Positions 1-8,965 are shown, counted from the first letter of the stretch. The stretch is DNA of 64,000 nucleotides from an uncultured Christensenella sp. (GCA_910584975.1 CAJUEA010000004.1:10254-74253); one strand, 5' to 3'. Translations and numbers: made by a program. Notes: generated from the sequence alone by a model not told the origin.

Positions 1-317
1 AATATCATCATGGCAAAATAACCTATGTGCTTTGCAACAAAAGTCAAAGTTGCTTTTCTTCCATACACTTTTTCTCCGCGTTTTCTTCCTAAATCATATG
101 CCCTATTTCTGTTTGACGATTTTTTACTTAAACTGCCACCACCAATGTAATTAAGCTGATTAGCTTGAGAAAAGCTATTGCCATTCATAATAACAAAGTC
201 ACTTTGCTTTTCGCTTAATTTGACGGAATTATTTGATTTTTCTGCAAACTCGCTTACATTTATCGGAACAAATTTACCAATATTATCTGTTTGTTCGCTA
301 TTCTTGTTATTATCCAT
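1..317 (-). CDS. Unknown protein, N-terminal part only (runs off the window)
   Basis: An open frame reads from ATG at 317 to the window edge (105 codons). An AGAGGT ribosome binding site lies just upstream. The visible part starts polar and Asn/Ser/Lys-rich (MDNNKNSEQT), has a GGGS stretch near residue 60, then a very basic run (about 65-85), and enters a hydrophobic stretch (AKHIGYFAMMI) at the edge. This suggests a cytoplasmic N-terminus followed by a membrane segment. I do not recognise the family. It is separated from the upstream transporter gene by a terminator, so it is probably a separate transcript. Confidence 0.6.
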   Translation of the reverse strand, partial: MDNNKNSEQTDNIGKFVPINVSEFAEKSNNSVKLSEKQSDFVIMNGNSFSQANQLNYIGGGSLSKKSSNRNRAYDLGRKRGEKVYGRKATLTFVAKHIGYFAMMI

Positions 318-449
318 TTGCGCTACCTCTTTTTGAGTATTCCATTAAAGATTATCAAAAATTTGCACGCAAAAAAATACAAAAATGTCAAAAAAGCAAA
401 TATATTCTTCTTTTTTTGTATGAAAATATCAATTTTTAATGCTAAAAAC

Positions 450-474
450 AAAACGCTCCAAATTGGAGCGTTTT
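450..474 (-). terminator. Intrinsic terminator of the GPH transporter gene
   Basis: Perfect 11-bp stem (AAAACGCTCCA / TGGAGCGTTTT) with a 3-nt loop and T-runs on both sides. It lies 74 nt beyond the stop of the minus-strand transporter gene, and could work in both directions. Confidence 0.85.
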
Positions 475-547
475 TGTTTGATTGCATATTTAATATCACA
501 TATTAAAGATTATTTATACTATCTTTAAATGCAAAGACACAAGGCGA

Positions 548-2383
548 TTATTCTTCTGCTTTTTCTTCCGTTTCAGCCTCTGTTTCAACAACATCTTCAA
601 CTGGAGTTTCTTCTTGAATTACAAGCTCTTCTTCTGCGACAGGTTCAGTAGGAGTTTCAACAGTCTCTTCTTCCGTTGGAGTTTCAACCTCTAGTCCTTT
701 AGTTTCCTCAACTGGAGCAACTGGTTGCTCGATGTTTTCAATCTCTGCATTATTCTCTTCAACAGCAGTACTTTCAACAATAGCTGCATCTTCTACAAGA
801 TTTTCTTGATTTTCAGCAGGTTGAACATCTTCCAAAGTCATTGTTCCTTCAGCTATAGCAAGTCGTTTTGCATTTAGTTCGTCCAAAATTCTTGTATGCT
901 CTTTGTCAGTCAATTCATATTTTAGCATTGGAATAATTGACAAAATCATACCAATAGCAGGAGGGATTGAAACAAGGAAGAACATAATCATTGCAAATGA
1001 CCTGTAATCTTCAGCGAATGTAACAAGACCAGATGCTAAAGCGGAGTTCATGCTTGTGATAGCGTCAGTTTCGTAACCAACAATCATATAGCAAAGACCT
1101 TGAATCATAACTGCGATTCCAGCAGCAAGTTTTGTAAGGAATGATTGACCTGAGAAGAATACACCATCTGGACGAGTTCCGTTTGCGTGCTCTTCGTAGT
1201 CTACGCAGTCCGCAATCATCATTGATTGCAATACCATGATAAATCCGATACCTGCACTTGCAATTAAGAATGCTATTGAAAGCAAAATGATTGGAACGCC
1301 ACCCAAAGTTGTTGGGAATATCAAATACAAAACGAAAATCATTGCAAATGCCACACCTGATACAATGTTCATTACATTGAAAATTGTCTTTTTCTCAAAC
1401 TTTTTGCAAAGAATTGGAGTTAAAGCCATTGCACCAAATTGTCCACCAAATACGCCGATTGCGATTGGTCCGTATTGCAACAAAATGTTTTTAACAAAAT
1501 CAGCAGTTGCACCATTGTTACCAAAGTACATTGTCATAAGTGGCATTGCCAAAATCAACAACAATTGGAATGGACTTCTGATAATACCTGAAATCAAAAT
1601 TCTGCGGAAAGGTTTGTTTGCCCACATAATTTTGAAGTTATCAATAATACCTCTTTTCTTTTCTTCTTCGCAATTAACACGCTCTTTTGCAAGGGCTGCA
1701 CACTGGAACAAAATTGTTCCGACAACTGCAAGCACGATAGCAACGATAATGAATGCCAATTGTAAGTTTTTAGCAACTTGTTCTGAGCTGCCACCAGGGA
1801 ATGCGTTTGCCAAAGCTTGTGCGATTGGAACCATGATAAAGCCTAGTGCACCACCGATACCAGCAACCATTCTTGCAAGAGAAAGCAAGTTTGAACGCTT
1901 TGACTCATCAGCAGTCATACGAGATGCAATACCCCAAAGAGGAATATCAGCGGCTGTATACAACATACCCCACAAAATATATGATATACCTGCCCAAGCA
2001 ATTATCATAAAGTTTGCACCGAATGAATTGTTTTTGCTATAAATACCATTTGCAAAACACAATATCGTGCCTATCATAATAATAACTGGCATAAACATCA
2101 AATAAGGCCTGCATTTACCCCATTTGCTTTTTGTTTTATCTACAAAAGTACCCATCATTGGGTCATTGATTGCGTCCCATACACGAGCTATTGCCATGAT
2201 TACAGAAATAGCCAATGCCGGCAAAGCGATAACATTGCTGAAATAAAAGGCAAGACCGGAACTGATAATACCATAAACGATATTTTGACCAGCCATACCA
2301 ATTAAGTAACCATTACGCTCCTTGGCAGTGTATGAAAGAGGATTTGTTTCTTTTGATTTTGCTTTTTTCATCGCTTTTGTCAT
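548..2383 (-). CDS. GPH-family (MelB-like) sugar:cation symporter with acidic C-terminal tail
   Basis: Probable cytoplasmic-membrane symporter of the glycoside-pentoside-hexuronide family, about 12 membrane segments over residues 25-490. Family marks are WDAINDPMMG (about 69-78) and the loop KWGKCRPYL (about 87-95). Start fixed by GGAAGGGTG seven bases upstream of ATG. The usual family length is about 450-500 residues. Here about 110 extra residues follow the last membrane helix, very rich in Glu, Val, Thr and Pro (repeats such as VEETPTEE), predicted cytosolic and disordered. No sugar hydrolase is adjacent, so the substrate cannot be read from context. A second GPH transporter (59219-61495) carries a different long tail. 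Family assignment is firm, substrate unknown. Confidence 0.88.
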   Translation of the reverse strand: MTKAMKKAKSKETNPLSYTAKERNGYLIGMAGQNIVYGIISSGLAFYFSNVIALPALAISVIMAIARVWDAINDPMMGTFVDKTKSKWGKCRPYLMFMPVIIMIGTILCFANGIYSKNNSFGANFMIIAWAGISYILWGMLYTAADIPLWGIASRMTADESKRSNLLSLARMVAGIGGALGFIMVPIAQALANAFPGGSSEQVAKNLQLAFIIVAIVLAVVGTILFQCAALAKERVNCEEEKKRGIIDNFKIMWANKPFRRILISGIIRSPFQLLLILAMPLMTMYFGNNGATADFVKNILLQYGPIAIGVFGGQFGAMALTPILCKKFEKKTIFNVMNIVSGVAFAMIFVLYLIFPTTLGGVPIILLSIAFLIASAGIGFIMVLQSMMIADCVDYEEHANGTRPDGVFFSGQSFLTKLAAGIAVMIQGLCYMIVGYETDAITSMNSALASGLVTFAEDYRSFAMIMFFLVSIPPAIGMILSIIPMLKYELTDKEHTRILDELNAKRLAIAEGTMTLEDVQPAENQENLVEDAAIVESTAVEENNAEIENIEQPVAPVEETKGLEVETPTEEETVETPTEPVAEEELVIQEETPVEDVVETEAETEEKAEE

Positions 2384-2459
2384 ATCTTCACCCTTCCAAC
2401 TTATTGTAACTATTATGTATTTAATTATTATAATTAAAATATTAAAAAGTTACAAAGTT

Positions 2460-2488
2460 ATTATAACATATACTTTTTAGATTAGCAA
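2460..2488 (-). promoter_or_regulatory. Promoter of the GPH transporter gene
   Basis: -35 TTGCTA (2483-2488), 17-bp spacer, extended -10 TG-T-TATAAT (2460-2465). Start codon is about 75 nt downstream. Confidence 0.7.
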
Positions 2489-2645
2489 TATATATCAAAA
2501 AAATAAACATAGATTTTACAATATTTTTTACATAAACAACATTTATAGCCATTAATGTGCTGAACACTTGTTGCTAATGCTAAAATCAACTCCCAACAAA
2601 CTTTTGAAAATCAACAAAATATAATTTTATTTTTATTGTTTGGTA

Positions 2646-2674
2646 TTGATTAATTGCAAATAATGTGCTATTAT
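2646..2674 (+). promoter_or_regulatory. Promoter of the 147-residue unknown gene
   Basis: -35 TTGATT (2646-2651), 17-bp spacer, -10 TATTAT (2669-2674), about 80 nt before the ATG at 2754. Together with the transporter promoter it explains the 370-nt divergent gap; nothing else is seen there. Confidence 0.65.
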
Positions 2675-2753
2675 ATTTTTACAATAAATTTTTGCAAAAA
2701 TCCTTTTGCACACATTTAATTTATCAAAAAATTATTTAAAAATAGGAGCGAAT

Positions 2754-3197
2754 ATGCTTTCATTGCAAGAACTAAAAAACATTTTGAAGGAAAACAATGT
2801 CAACAACGAAGATTTTTCACCACAATGCATTTCGGAGATTTACGGAAAAAACATTGACAATGACCTTTTGCTTAATTTAATTCAAGAAATGGTGCTTGCC
2901 ACTGTTGATTTTGACACTCCTCTTTACGACATACTTGCCTACGCAAATGACTTTGAGGAAAAATTGCAACTGGATGAAGACACAACTTTTGTGTGCGACA
3001 TTTTGAATATCGTTATCACAAATATGCCGATATGCCAAGAAAACGCGAACCGCTTGATTGATTTAATGGAAGACGCAGACATTCTTGATGCATACAATCT
3101 TTTAATGCAAGACTATAAGCAATTTTTAACAAACAAGCAAATTGCCGATTTACAAGAACTTGCGAACAAAACTTTTGACAGTGGAGTTTTGCTTTAA
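2754..3197 (+). CDS. Small acidic helical protein of unknown function
   Basis: 147 residues starting MLSLQELKNI. The ATG at 2754 is chosen over the upstream in-frame codon at 2706 because TAGGAGCG sits right before it. The protein is strongly acidic, Leu/Ile/Asn/Asp-rich and probably all-helical, without signal peptide, membrane segment or metal motif. Regular spacing of hydrophobic residues suggests a helical-repeat or four-helix fold. It has its own promoter and stands alone between the transporter and a dispersed repeat. I do not recognise the family and assign no function. Confidence 0.75.
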   Translation: MLSLQELKNILKENNVNNEDFSPQCISEIYGKNIDNDLLLNLIQEMVLATVDFDTPLYDILAYANDFEEKLQLDEDTTFVCDILNIVITNMPICQENANRLIDLMEDADILDAYNLLMQDYKQFLTNKQIADLQELANKTFDSGVLL

Positions 3198-3239
3198 TAA
3201 GCTTTTTAAACATATATATTATTTTATATATCTTTGGTT

Positions 3240-3370
3240 ATTGTCATTTCGATTGAAGGCATAGCCGTAATCGAGGAATCTCAAGCTGTGCTCGTTGAGT
3301 AAAGGGAAAATTAATCAATTTTTATATAAACAAAGTCGGAGAACCCTCGATTACGCTCGGGATGACAGGA
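3240..3370. repeat. Dispersed MITE-like intergenic repeat
   Basis: About 130 bases with imperfect terminal inverted repeats: the left end starts TGTCATTTCGATTG and contains GTAATCGAGG, and the right end is the reverse complement (CCTCGATTACGCTCGGGATGACA). G+C is clearly higher than the flanks. Elements of the form TGTCATnnCGAgcg...GGAATCTC are common non-coding repeats in bacterial genomes. This is the only copy in the window. It sits between a stop codon and a terminator. Confidence 0.7.
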
Positions 3371-3431
3371 AATAAGCCAATTAATATAAGAATCATAAAT
3401 AAGTTATTTGTTTTTAATTTATACACAAAAC

Positions 3432-3466
3432 AAAAAGAATGATTTCAAAACGAAATCATTCTTTTT
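3432..3466. terminator. Bidirectional intrinsic terminator
   Basis: 15-bp perfect stem (3432-3446 with 3452-3466) around AAAGAATGATTTC / GAAATCATTCTTT, A-run on one side and T-run on the other. It serves the plus-strand gene ending at 3197 and the minus-strand regulator gene ending at 3553. Confidence 0.85.
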
Positions 3467-3552
3467 TGCTTTATTATTTTTATGTTTTTGTGATTTATAA
3501 ATGTGCTATATCTGTTTTCATAAAAGCTGTTGACACTGCTTCACCAAAAGTT

Positions 3553-4119
3553 TTAGTTCATAACAACGGCAATTATTTTTACATCCTTGCCACCAACAGC
3601 AATCAATCCGTGTGGTTTTTCGCTGTTGTAATAAATTGTGTCGCCTTCATTAAGCTCTACAATATGCCCATCAATGCTAACGCGCATTGTTCCTTCAAGC
3701 ACATAATCCATTTCTTGACCATTGTGCATACTTGTTTCAATTGGCTTGTTTTCAAGTTGCTCTGAATATGGAATGGTAACCACAAAAGGTTCAGATTTTC
3801 TGCCCCTCATATTGTAAGCCAAGTGCATGTAATTAAAGCCATTGTTTCGGATAATAGGCATACCTTCGCCTTTTCTTGTTACGGCAAAGTGATTGAGTTT
3901 TGCACTATCACCTGTAATCAATTCTGTGATATTGCAACCTAGCACATTTGCACAATTATACAAAAAATTGAAAGTGAAATCTTTTTCGCCTTTTTCATAT
4001 ATTTCATAATCAGCCTCAGAAACATCTGTTGCCTTTGCCATTTCTTGCACAGACACACCTGTAAGATCTCTTAAGCTTTTTAACCTTAATGCAACTTCTT
4101 TTAAATTATATGATAACAT
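3553..4119 (-). CDS. XRE-family regulator with C-terminal cupin domain
   Basis: 188 residues. Residues about 8-60 form a Cro/C1-type helix-turn-helix (VSVQEMAKATDVSEADYEIYEKGE), and residues about 115-188 form a cupin barrel with the usual GQEMDYVLEG and LNEGDTIYYNSEKPHG motifs. Proteins of this layout act as repressors or activators that sense a small ligand in the cupin, often of amino-acid, polyamine or sugar pathways; the ligand here cannot be read. Start supported by AAGGAG before ATG. Paired AGCTTAA repeats upstream suggest autoregulation. The next gene upstream (gpmI) is separated by 240 bases, so it is monocistronic. Family call firm. Confidence 0.88.
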   Translation of the reverse strand: MLSYNLKEVALRLKSLRDLTGVSVQEMAKATDVSEADYEIYEKGEKDFTFNFLYNCANVLGCNITELITGDSAKLNHFAVTRKGEGMPIIRNNGFNYMHLAYNMRGRKSEPFVVTIPYSEQLENKPIETSMHNGQEMDYVLEGTMRVSIDGHIVELNEGDTIYYNSEKPHGLIAVGGKDVKIIAVVMN

Positions 4120-4175
4120 TTTTATAGCTCCTTAAGTTTAAGATTGTATTCCATACCTGTTAATTTTGCAAACAA

Positions 4176-4208
4176 ATTATAGCTTAAGTATCTTTTAAAT
4201 AAGCTTAA
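4176..4208 (-). promoter_or_regulatory. -10 box with paired AGCTTAA operator candidate
   Basis: Upstream of the XRE/cupin gene, a TATAAT (4176-4181, minus strand) abuts two direct copies of AGCTTAA (4181-4187 and 4202-4208), 21 bp or two helical turns apart; AGCTTA/TAAGCT also form an inverted pair. No good -35 is seen. The spacing fits a dimeric HTH protein, probably the neighbouring regulator itself (inference). Confidence 0.4.
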
Positions 4209-4359
4209 AATTATCCAAAAAGACAATTTAATGCCGATTTTTGAAAGATAATTTGAATTTTTTTAATTATATATGCAGAATAAAGTTTGCATATAAGAAC
4301 AATCTTTGATTGCAAATAATAACAAAAACTTTTGTTGCAACTTTAAATTACATTGCAAA

Positions 4360-5901
4360 TTACTTTTTAAGCAAGCTGTGTCCTGTCATTTCAGCAGGAA
4401 TTTGAATTCCCATCATATCCAACATTGTTGGAGCGATATCACAAAGCTTGCCACCATCCATTAAGCCTACATTTGAATTGTCATCAATTTTGATTAGAGG
4501 CACTGGATTGGTTGTATGTGCAGTAAATGGCTCTTTTGTTTCAGGGTCAAACATATAGTCAGCATTTCCGTGATCGGCAGTAAGTAATGCCATACCACCA
4601 ACTTTTTTGATTGCATCCAAAACTTTTTCAACACATTCATCCACTGCTTTAACTGCTTTTTTTGCAGCATCAAGAATACCTGTGTGACCAACCATATCGC
4701 AGTTTGCAAAGTTCAGAATCATAACATCGTATTTTTTTGACAAAATGACTTCAACTGCTTTATCAGCAACCTCATATGCACTCATTTCTGGTTTCATATC
4801 AAAAGTTGCAATCTTTGGACTATCAATCAAAATTCTGTCCTCATTTGGATTTGCAGCCTCTACACCACCATTAAAGAAGAAAGTTACATGTGCATATTTT
4901 TGTGTTTCTGCAATTCTGAATTGTTTTAAGCCTTGTTTTGACAAATACTCACCCAAAGTGTTGTCATATGATTGTGGCTTATAAGCAACATCCAACAAAT
5001 TGTTAAAAGTAACATCATATTGAGTCATTGACACAAATGTTGGTGCCAAAAATCCTTTTTTACGCTCAAAGCCTGCAAAATCATCATAGATAAATGAACG
5101 AGTAATCATTCTTGCTCTGTCAGGACGGAAGTTTGCAAAAATTATGCTATCGCCCTTGTCAACAGTTGCAACAGGCTTTCCATCTCTTTGGATAACTGTT
5201 GGAATAACAAATTCGTCAGTAACGCCTGCTTCATAGCTTGCAGTGATTGCCTCAACAGCACTATTTGCAGTGTTTCCCACGCCATCAACCAAAGCTGAAT
5301 ATGCTTTGTCAACTCTTTCCCAAATATTATCTCTGTCCATTGCATAAAATCTGCCACTTATTGTTGCGATTTCGCCAAAGCCGATTTTTGCCATAAACTC
5401 TGTTGCATCAATGATAAATTGTTTGCCACTTGTTGGAGAAACATCCCTTCCGTCAAGAAAAGCATGAAGATAAACATTATCCAATCCTTGTTTTTTAGCC
5501 ATTTCAACAAGCGCACAAATATGACTAATGTGGCTGTGCACTCCACCATCAGACAAAAGTCCGAAAATGTGCAATTTTTTACCATTTTGCTTTGCGTTTT
5601 TGCAAGCTTTTAAAAATGCTGGATTTTCAAAAAAATCTCCATCATTAATAGATTTTGTAATGCGAGTAAGTTCTTGATAAACAATGCGTCCTGCACCAAT
5701 ATTCAAATGTCCTACTTCGCTGTTACCCATTTGTCCATCAGGCAAGCCAACTGCCATACCACTGGCATCAAGGCTTGTTGTTGGATATTTATTCATTAAA
5801 CCAAGGACATAAGGAGAAGTTTGCTTTGAAATAGCATTGTTTTCCCCCTCTTTGTTAAGTCCGTAGCCGTCCAAAATAATCAGTCCAGTAAATGCACTCA
5901 T
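4360..5901 (-). CDS. gpmI: 2,3-bisphosphoglycerate-independent phosphoglycerate mutase
   Basis: Converts 3-phosphoglycerate to 2-phosphoglycerate in glycolysis; cytosolic, Mn-dependent, alkaline phosphatase superfamily. 513 residues, the usual length. Metal Asp11 lies in LILDGYG-like context, catalytic Ser61 in GNSEVGHLNIGAG, and the C-terminal metal site is in LTADHGNADY. Last gene of pgk-tpiA-gpmI. The tpiA stop and the gpmI ATG are one base apart, and the ribosome binding site (AAGGTGG) lies inside the end of tpiA, so translation is coupled. Confidence 0.97.
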   Translation of the reverse strand: MSAFTGLIILDGYGLNKEGENNAISKQTSPYVLGLMNKYPTTSLDASGMAVGLPDGQMGNSEVGHLNIGAGRIVYQELTRITKSINDGDFFENPAFLKACKNAKQNGKKLHIFGLLSDGGVHSHISHICALVEMAKKQGLDNVYLHAFLDGRDVSPTSGKQFIIDATEFMAKIGFGEIATISGRFYAMDRDNIWERVDKAYSALVDGVGNTANSAVEAITASYEAGVTDEFVIPTVIQRDGKPVATVDKGDSIIFANFRPDRARMITRSFIYDDFAGFERKKGFLAPTFVSMTQYDVTFNNLLDVAYKPQSYDNTLGEYLSKQGLKQFRIAETQKYAHVTFFFNGGVEAANPNEDRILIDSPKIATFDMKPEMSAYEVADKAVEVILSKKYDVMILNFANCDMVGHTGILDAAKKAVKAVDECVEKVLDAIKKVGGMALLTADHGNADYMFDPETKEPFTAHTTNPVPLIKIDDNSNVGLMDGGKLCDIAPTMLDMMGIQIPAEMTGHSLLKK

Positions 5902-5902
5902 A

Positions 5903-6652
5903 TTAATATTTAACCACCTTTGAAAAGTCTTCTGCCTTCAAGCTTGCACCACCGATAAGCCCACCATCGATTTCAGGCATAGCCATAAGCTCACTTGCAT
6001 TTTTAGGGTTCATTGAACCACCATATTGAATACGAAGTTTGTTTTCTGCACAATTTTTGCAATACAATGCAGCAACTTTGTTTCTGATAATAGCGATTGT
6101 GTCATTTGCCTCTTGTGCAGTTGCAGTTTTACCTGTTCCGATTGCCCAAATTGGCTCGTAAGCGATAACCACTTTGTCAAGTTCTTCAGCACTAACACCT
6201 GCCAAAGCTTTTTCAGTTTGAGCTTCAAGCAATGCTTTGTAAACACCTGATTCTCTCTCTTCCAAAGATTCGCCAACGCAAATGATTGGTTTCAAGCCTT
6301 TTGCCAAAGCTTGCAAAACTCTTTTGTTAACAGTTTCATCTGTCTCACCAAAATATTGACGACGCTCGCTGTGTCCGATAATAACATATTCAACACCAAG
6401 CTCCAAAAGCATATCTGCGCTGATTTCGCCAGTGAAAGCACCTTTATCTGCCCAGTGAACATTTTCTGCACCAAGTTTGATGTTTGTGTTTTTAATCATT
6501 TCGCCAGCTGTTTGAATGTTTGTGTAAGGTACGCAAACAACGCACTCTGCTTTTGCATCAGCTACCAAAGGAATAAGGTCAGTCAAAAGTGCCTTTGTAT
6601 CCTTAATTGTATTGTTCATTTTCCAGTTTCCTGCAATAATAGGTTGTCTCAT
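5903..6652 (-). CDS. tpiA: Triosephosphate isomerase
   Basis: Interconverts dihydroxyacetone phosphate and glyceraldehyde 3-phosphate; cytosolic TIM barrel. 249 residues from ATG at 6652, chosen because AAGGAG precedes it and MRQPIIAGNWKMN is the normal N-terminus (an in-frame codon at 6700 would add 16 unusual residues). Active site: Asn9/Lys11 in GNWKMN, His94 in IIGHSERR, Glu166 in AYEPIWAIGTG, and the C-terminal GLIGGAS phosphate loop. 196 bases downstream of pgk and coupled to gpmI. Confidence 0.97.
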   Translation of the reverse strand: MRQPIIAGNWKMNNTIKDTKALLTDLIPLVADAKAECVVCVPYTNIQTAGEMIKNTNIKLGAENVHWADKGAFTGEISADMLLELGVEYVIIGHSERRQYFGETDETVNKRVLQALAKGLKPIICVGESLEERESGVYKALLEAQTEKALAGVSAEELDKVVIAYEPIWAIGTGKTATAQEANDTIAIIRNKVAALYCKNCAENKLRIQYGGSMNPKNASELMAMPEIDGGLIGGASLKAEDFSKVVKY

Positions 6653-6700
6653 TTTTAGTTTCTCCTTAAATGTATTAATTTTTATTTGTGTAATCCACAT

Positions 6701-6729
6701 TTAATCAATATAAGTATTATTATTGTCAA
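6701..6729 (-). promoter_or_regulatory. Possible internal promoter before tpiA
   Basis: In the 196-base pgk-tpiA gap a consensus -35 TTGACA (6724-6729) is followed 17 bp later by a weak -10 (GATTAA). It may give tpiA-gpmI extra transcription independent of pgk. Confidence 0.35.
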
Positions 6730-6848
6730 AATGTGATGATTATTTTTGCTTTTTATTCAAAAGACTATGTTTTTAACAGCAATTTGCCATTTTATAAAAA
6801 TCTTGTTGCGCCAAAATTTGACGCAAGCAAAGATTTATTGTTATTCAA

Positions 6849-8168
6849 TTATTTTTTGTCATTAAGGCAAGCAATACCAGGAAGGATTTTTCCCTCAAAC
6901 AATTCAAGTGATGCCCCACCACCTGTTGAAATGTGGCTCATTTTGTCTGCAAAACCAAGTTGTGCAACAGCAGCAGCAGAATCGCCACCACCAATGATTG
7001 TTGTGCAGTCAGTTGCATCTGCCATAGCCTTTGCAACAGCAATTGTTCCTTTTGCAAGTATAGGATTTTCAAACACGCCCATTGGACCATTCCAAACAAC
7101 AGTTTTTGCTGATTTGATAGCATCTGCAAACATTTCTGCTGATTTAGTGCCAATGTCCAAGCCCATCATACCTTCAGGGATGTTCATAGCCTCAACATTT
7201 GTAACCTCGATTTCTGCATCGATAGGGTTAGGGAATGATTTTGCTGCAACAGTATCGATTGGAAGATAAATCTTTTTGCCAAGTTTGTCAGCTTTTGCAA
7301 GCATCTCTTTGCAATAATCAATTTTTTCATCATCAACCAAAGAATTTCCTACATTGCCACCTTTTGCCTTGATGAATGTGTAAGCCATACCACCACCAAT
7401 AATCAAAGTGTCGCATTTTTCAAGCAAATTGTCAATAACTTTTAATTTGTCAGCAACTTTTGCACCACCCAAAACAGCAACAAATGGTCTTACAGGAGCC
7501 TCAAGAGATTTTGCCATAACATTAAGCTCTTTTTCAATCAAGAAACCACAAACGCACTCTTTAACAAAACCATATTCTGCAATGCCTGCTGTTGATGCGT
7601 GAGATCTGTGAGCTGTACCAAATGCATCGTTAACATAAATGTCACAATACTCAGCAAGTTGTTTGCAGAAAGCCTCATCTCTGCCTTCTTCCTCTGCGTG
7701 GAATCTCAAGTTTTCAAGCAAAACACACTCGCCAGCTTTTAAAGCTGCAACTTTAGATTTTGCGTCAGAACCAACAACATCTGTTGCAAATGTAACTTTG
7801 CCATCCAAAAGCTCATTCAATCTGTCAGCAACTGGCTTTAAAGTCAATTTTACAGGGTCACTCTTAAGAGCTTTGTCGATATAAGCTTTTGTTGCAGACT
7901 CTCTTTCTGCCTCAGGAAGAGCTTCCACAGCCTTTTTCTCCTTTTTGTTAAGCTTGATTTTGTCACTAAAAATGCTGTGAGGTTTGCCCATATGAGAGCA
8001 AAGGATAACTTTTGCGCCATTATCCATAAGATATTTGATTGTAGGAAGAGCGCCATTAATACGATTTTCATCAGTAATAACGCCATCTTTCATAGGAACA
8101 TTAAAGTCTACTCTGACAAGACATTTTTTCCCAGCAACATTTACATCTTTAATTGATTTTTTATTCAT
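6849..8168 (-). CDS. pgk: Phosphoglycerate kinase with an internal insertion
   Basis: Transfers phosphate from 1,3-bisphosphoglycerate to ADP; cytosolic. 439 residues against about 390-400 normally. The extra length is one charged, helical insertion of about 40 residues (about 64-108), between the N-domain loop SHMGKP and LKPVADRL, where most Pgk proteins have only a short loop. Standard motifs are intact: VDFNVP (20-25), YVNDAFGTAHR, VLGGAKVADK, and the C-terminal GGGDSAAAV nucleotide loop. First gene of the cluster, with a strong promoter and GGAAGGAG site. gapA is not in the window. Confidence 0.96.
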   Translation of the reverse strand: MNKKSIKDVNVAGKKCLVRVDFNVPMKDGVITDENRINGALPTIKYLMDNGAKVILCSHMGKPHSIFSDKIKLNKKEKKAVEALPEAERESATKAYIDKALKSDPVKLTLKPVADRLNELLDGKVTFATDVVGSDAKSKVAALKAGECVLLENLRFHAEEEGRDEAFCKQLAEYCDIYVNDAFGTAHRSHASTAGIAEYGFVKECVCGFLIEKELNVMAKSLEAPVRPFVAVLGGAKVADKLKVIDNLLEKCDTLIIGGGMAYTFIKAKGGNVGNSLVDDEKIDYCKEMLAKADKLGKKIYLPIDTVAAKSFPNPIDAEIEVTNVEAMNIPEGMMGLDIGTKSAEMFADAIKSAKTVVWNGPMGVFENPILAKGTIAVAKAMADATDCTTIIGGGDSAAAVAQLGFADKMSHISTGGGASLELFEGKILPGIACLNDKK

Positions 8169-8239
8169 TATAGGATTCTCCTTCCAATATAAAATAATTT
8201 TTAATGCTTATTAATTATATAAATATAATCAATAGCCTT

Positions 8240-8268
8240 ATTATAACACCATTTGCCAATTTTTGCAA
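8240..8268 (-). promoter_or_regulatory. Promoter of pgk-tpiA-gpmI
   Basis: -35 TTGCAA (8263-8268), 17-bp spacer, -10 TATAAT (8240-8245). About 70-nt leader. The rest of the 8169-8473 gap is featureless AT-rich sequence; no clear trmL terminator is seen. Confidence 0.75.
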
Positions 8269-8473
8269 GATATTTTTTTAATATGCATTTATTTTTAGCA
8301 TTTTTTTTGTCATATTTAATATTTTAAACTATTTTTTTAATTTTGGCAGAAAAAAATGCTTAATATTTCATAATTTTAATCAAAAAAATAATAAATTAAG
8401 CAAATTTATATCTAAACAAATTATTAATTTTAAATTTAATTATTCTGCCAGCAATACTCTTTAAATATTAACA

Positions 8474-8965
8474 TCAAAACTTAGTCAGATGTCCAATTTG
8501 ATTAAGCTGTTCAAAATTATGTTGTCTGTGATATTCATAAACAATGATTGCCACAGAGTTTGCAAGATTAAGCGAACGAATATCTCCTTTCATTGGAATC
8601 CTTACGCATTTGTCATAATTATTATGCAAAATTTCCTCAGGTATACCTTTTGATTCTTTTCCAAACATAACATAAACATCTTGTTCGTAATTAACTTCAG
8701 TATGATTATGTTGTGATTTTGTGGATGCATAAAAAATCTGTTTGATATTGTCTTTGTTTCTCTCCAAAAACTCCTCATAATTTTTATATGTACAAATATC
8801 TGCCAATTCCCAATAATCAAGACCTGCTCTTTTAAGATACTTATCCTCAAAAGTAAAGCCAAAAGGTTCAATCAAATGCAACCTTGCTCCCGTTGCAGCA
8901 CAAGTCCTTACTATATTGCCTGTATTTTGAGGTATCTCCGGCTCTAACAATACAATGTTTATCAT
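8474..8965 (-). CDS. trmL: tRNA (cytidine(34)-2'-O)-methyltransferase
   Basis: SPOUT-family enzyme that 2'-O-methylates the wobble base of certain leucine tRNAs. 163 residues from ATG at 8965 (AAGGAG right upstream; the longer frame to 8992 lacks a site and the family begins with this MINIVLLEPEIPQNTGNI stretch). Knot motifs are present: PQNTGNI (13-19), MFGKESKGIPEEI, and IPMKGDIRSLNLANSVAI at the SAM site. Alone between dusB and pgk, with a candidate promoter. Confidence 0.93.
   Translation of the reverse strand: MINIVLLEPEIPQNTGNIVRTCAATGARLHLIEPFGFTFEDKYLKRAGLDYWELADICTYKNYEEFLERNKDNIKQIFYASTKSQHNHTEVNYEQDVYVMFGKESKGIPEEILHNNYDKCVRIPMKGDIRSLNLANSVAIIVYEYHRQHNFEQLNQIGHLTKF

Noticed and set aside
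1236..2042. 268-codon open frame antisense to the GPH transporter
   Set aside because: It lies entirely within the well-supported transporter gene, has no ribosome binding site, and its product is a by-product of codon bias.
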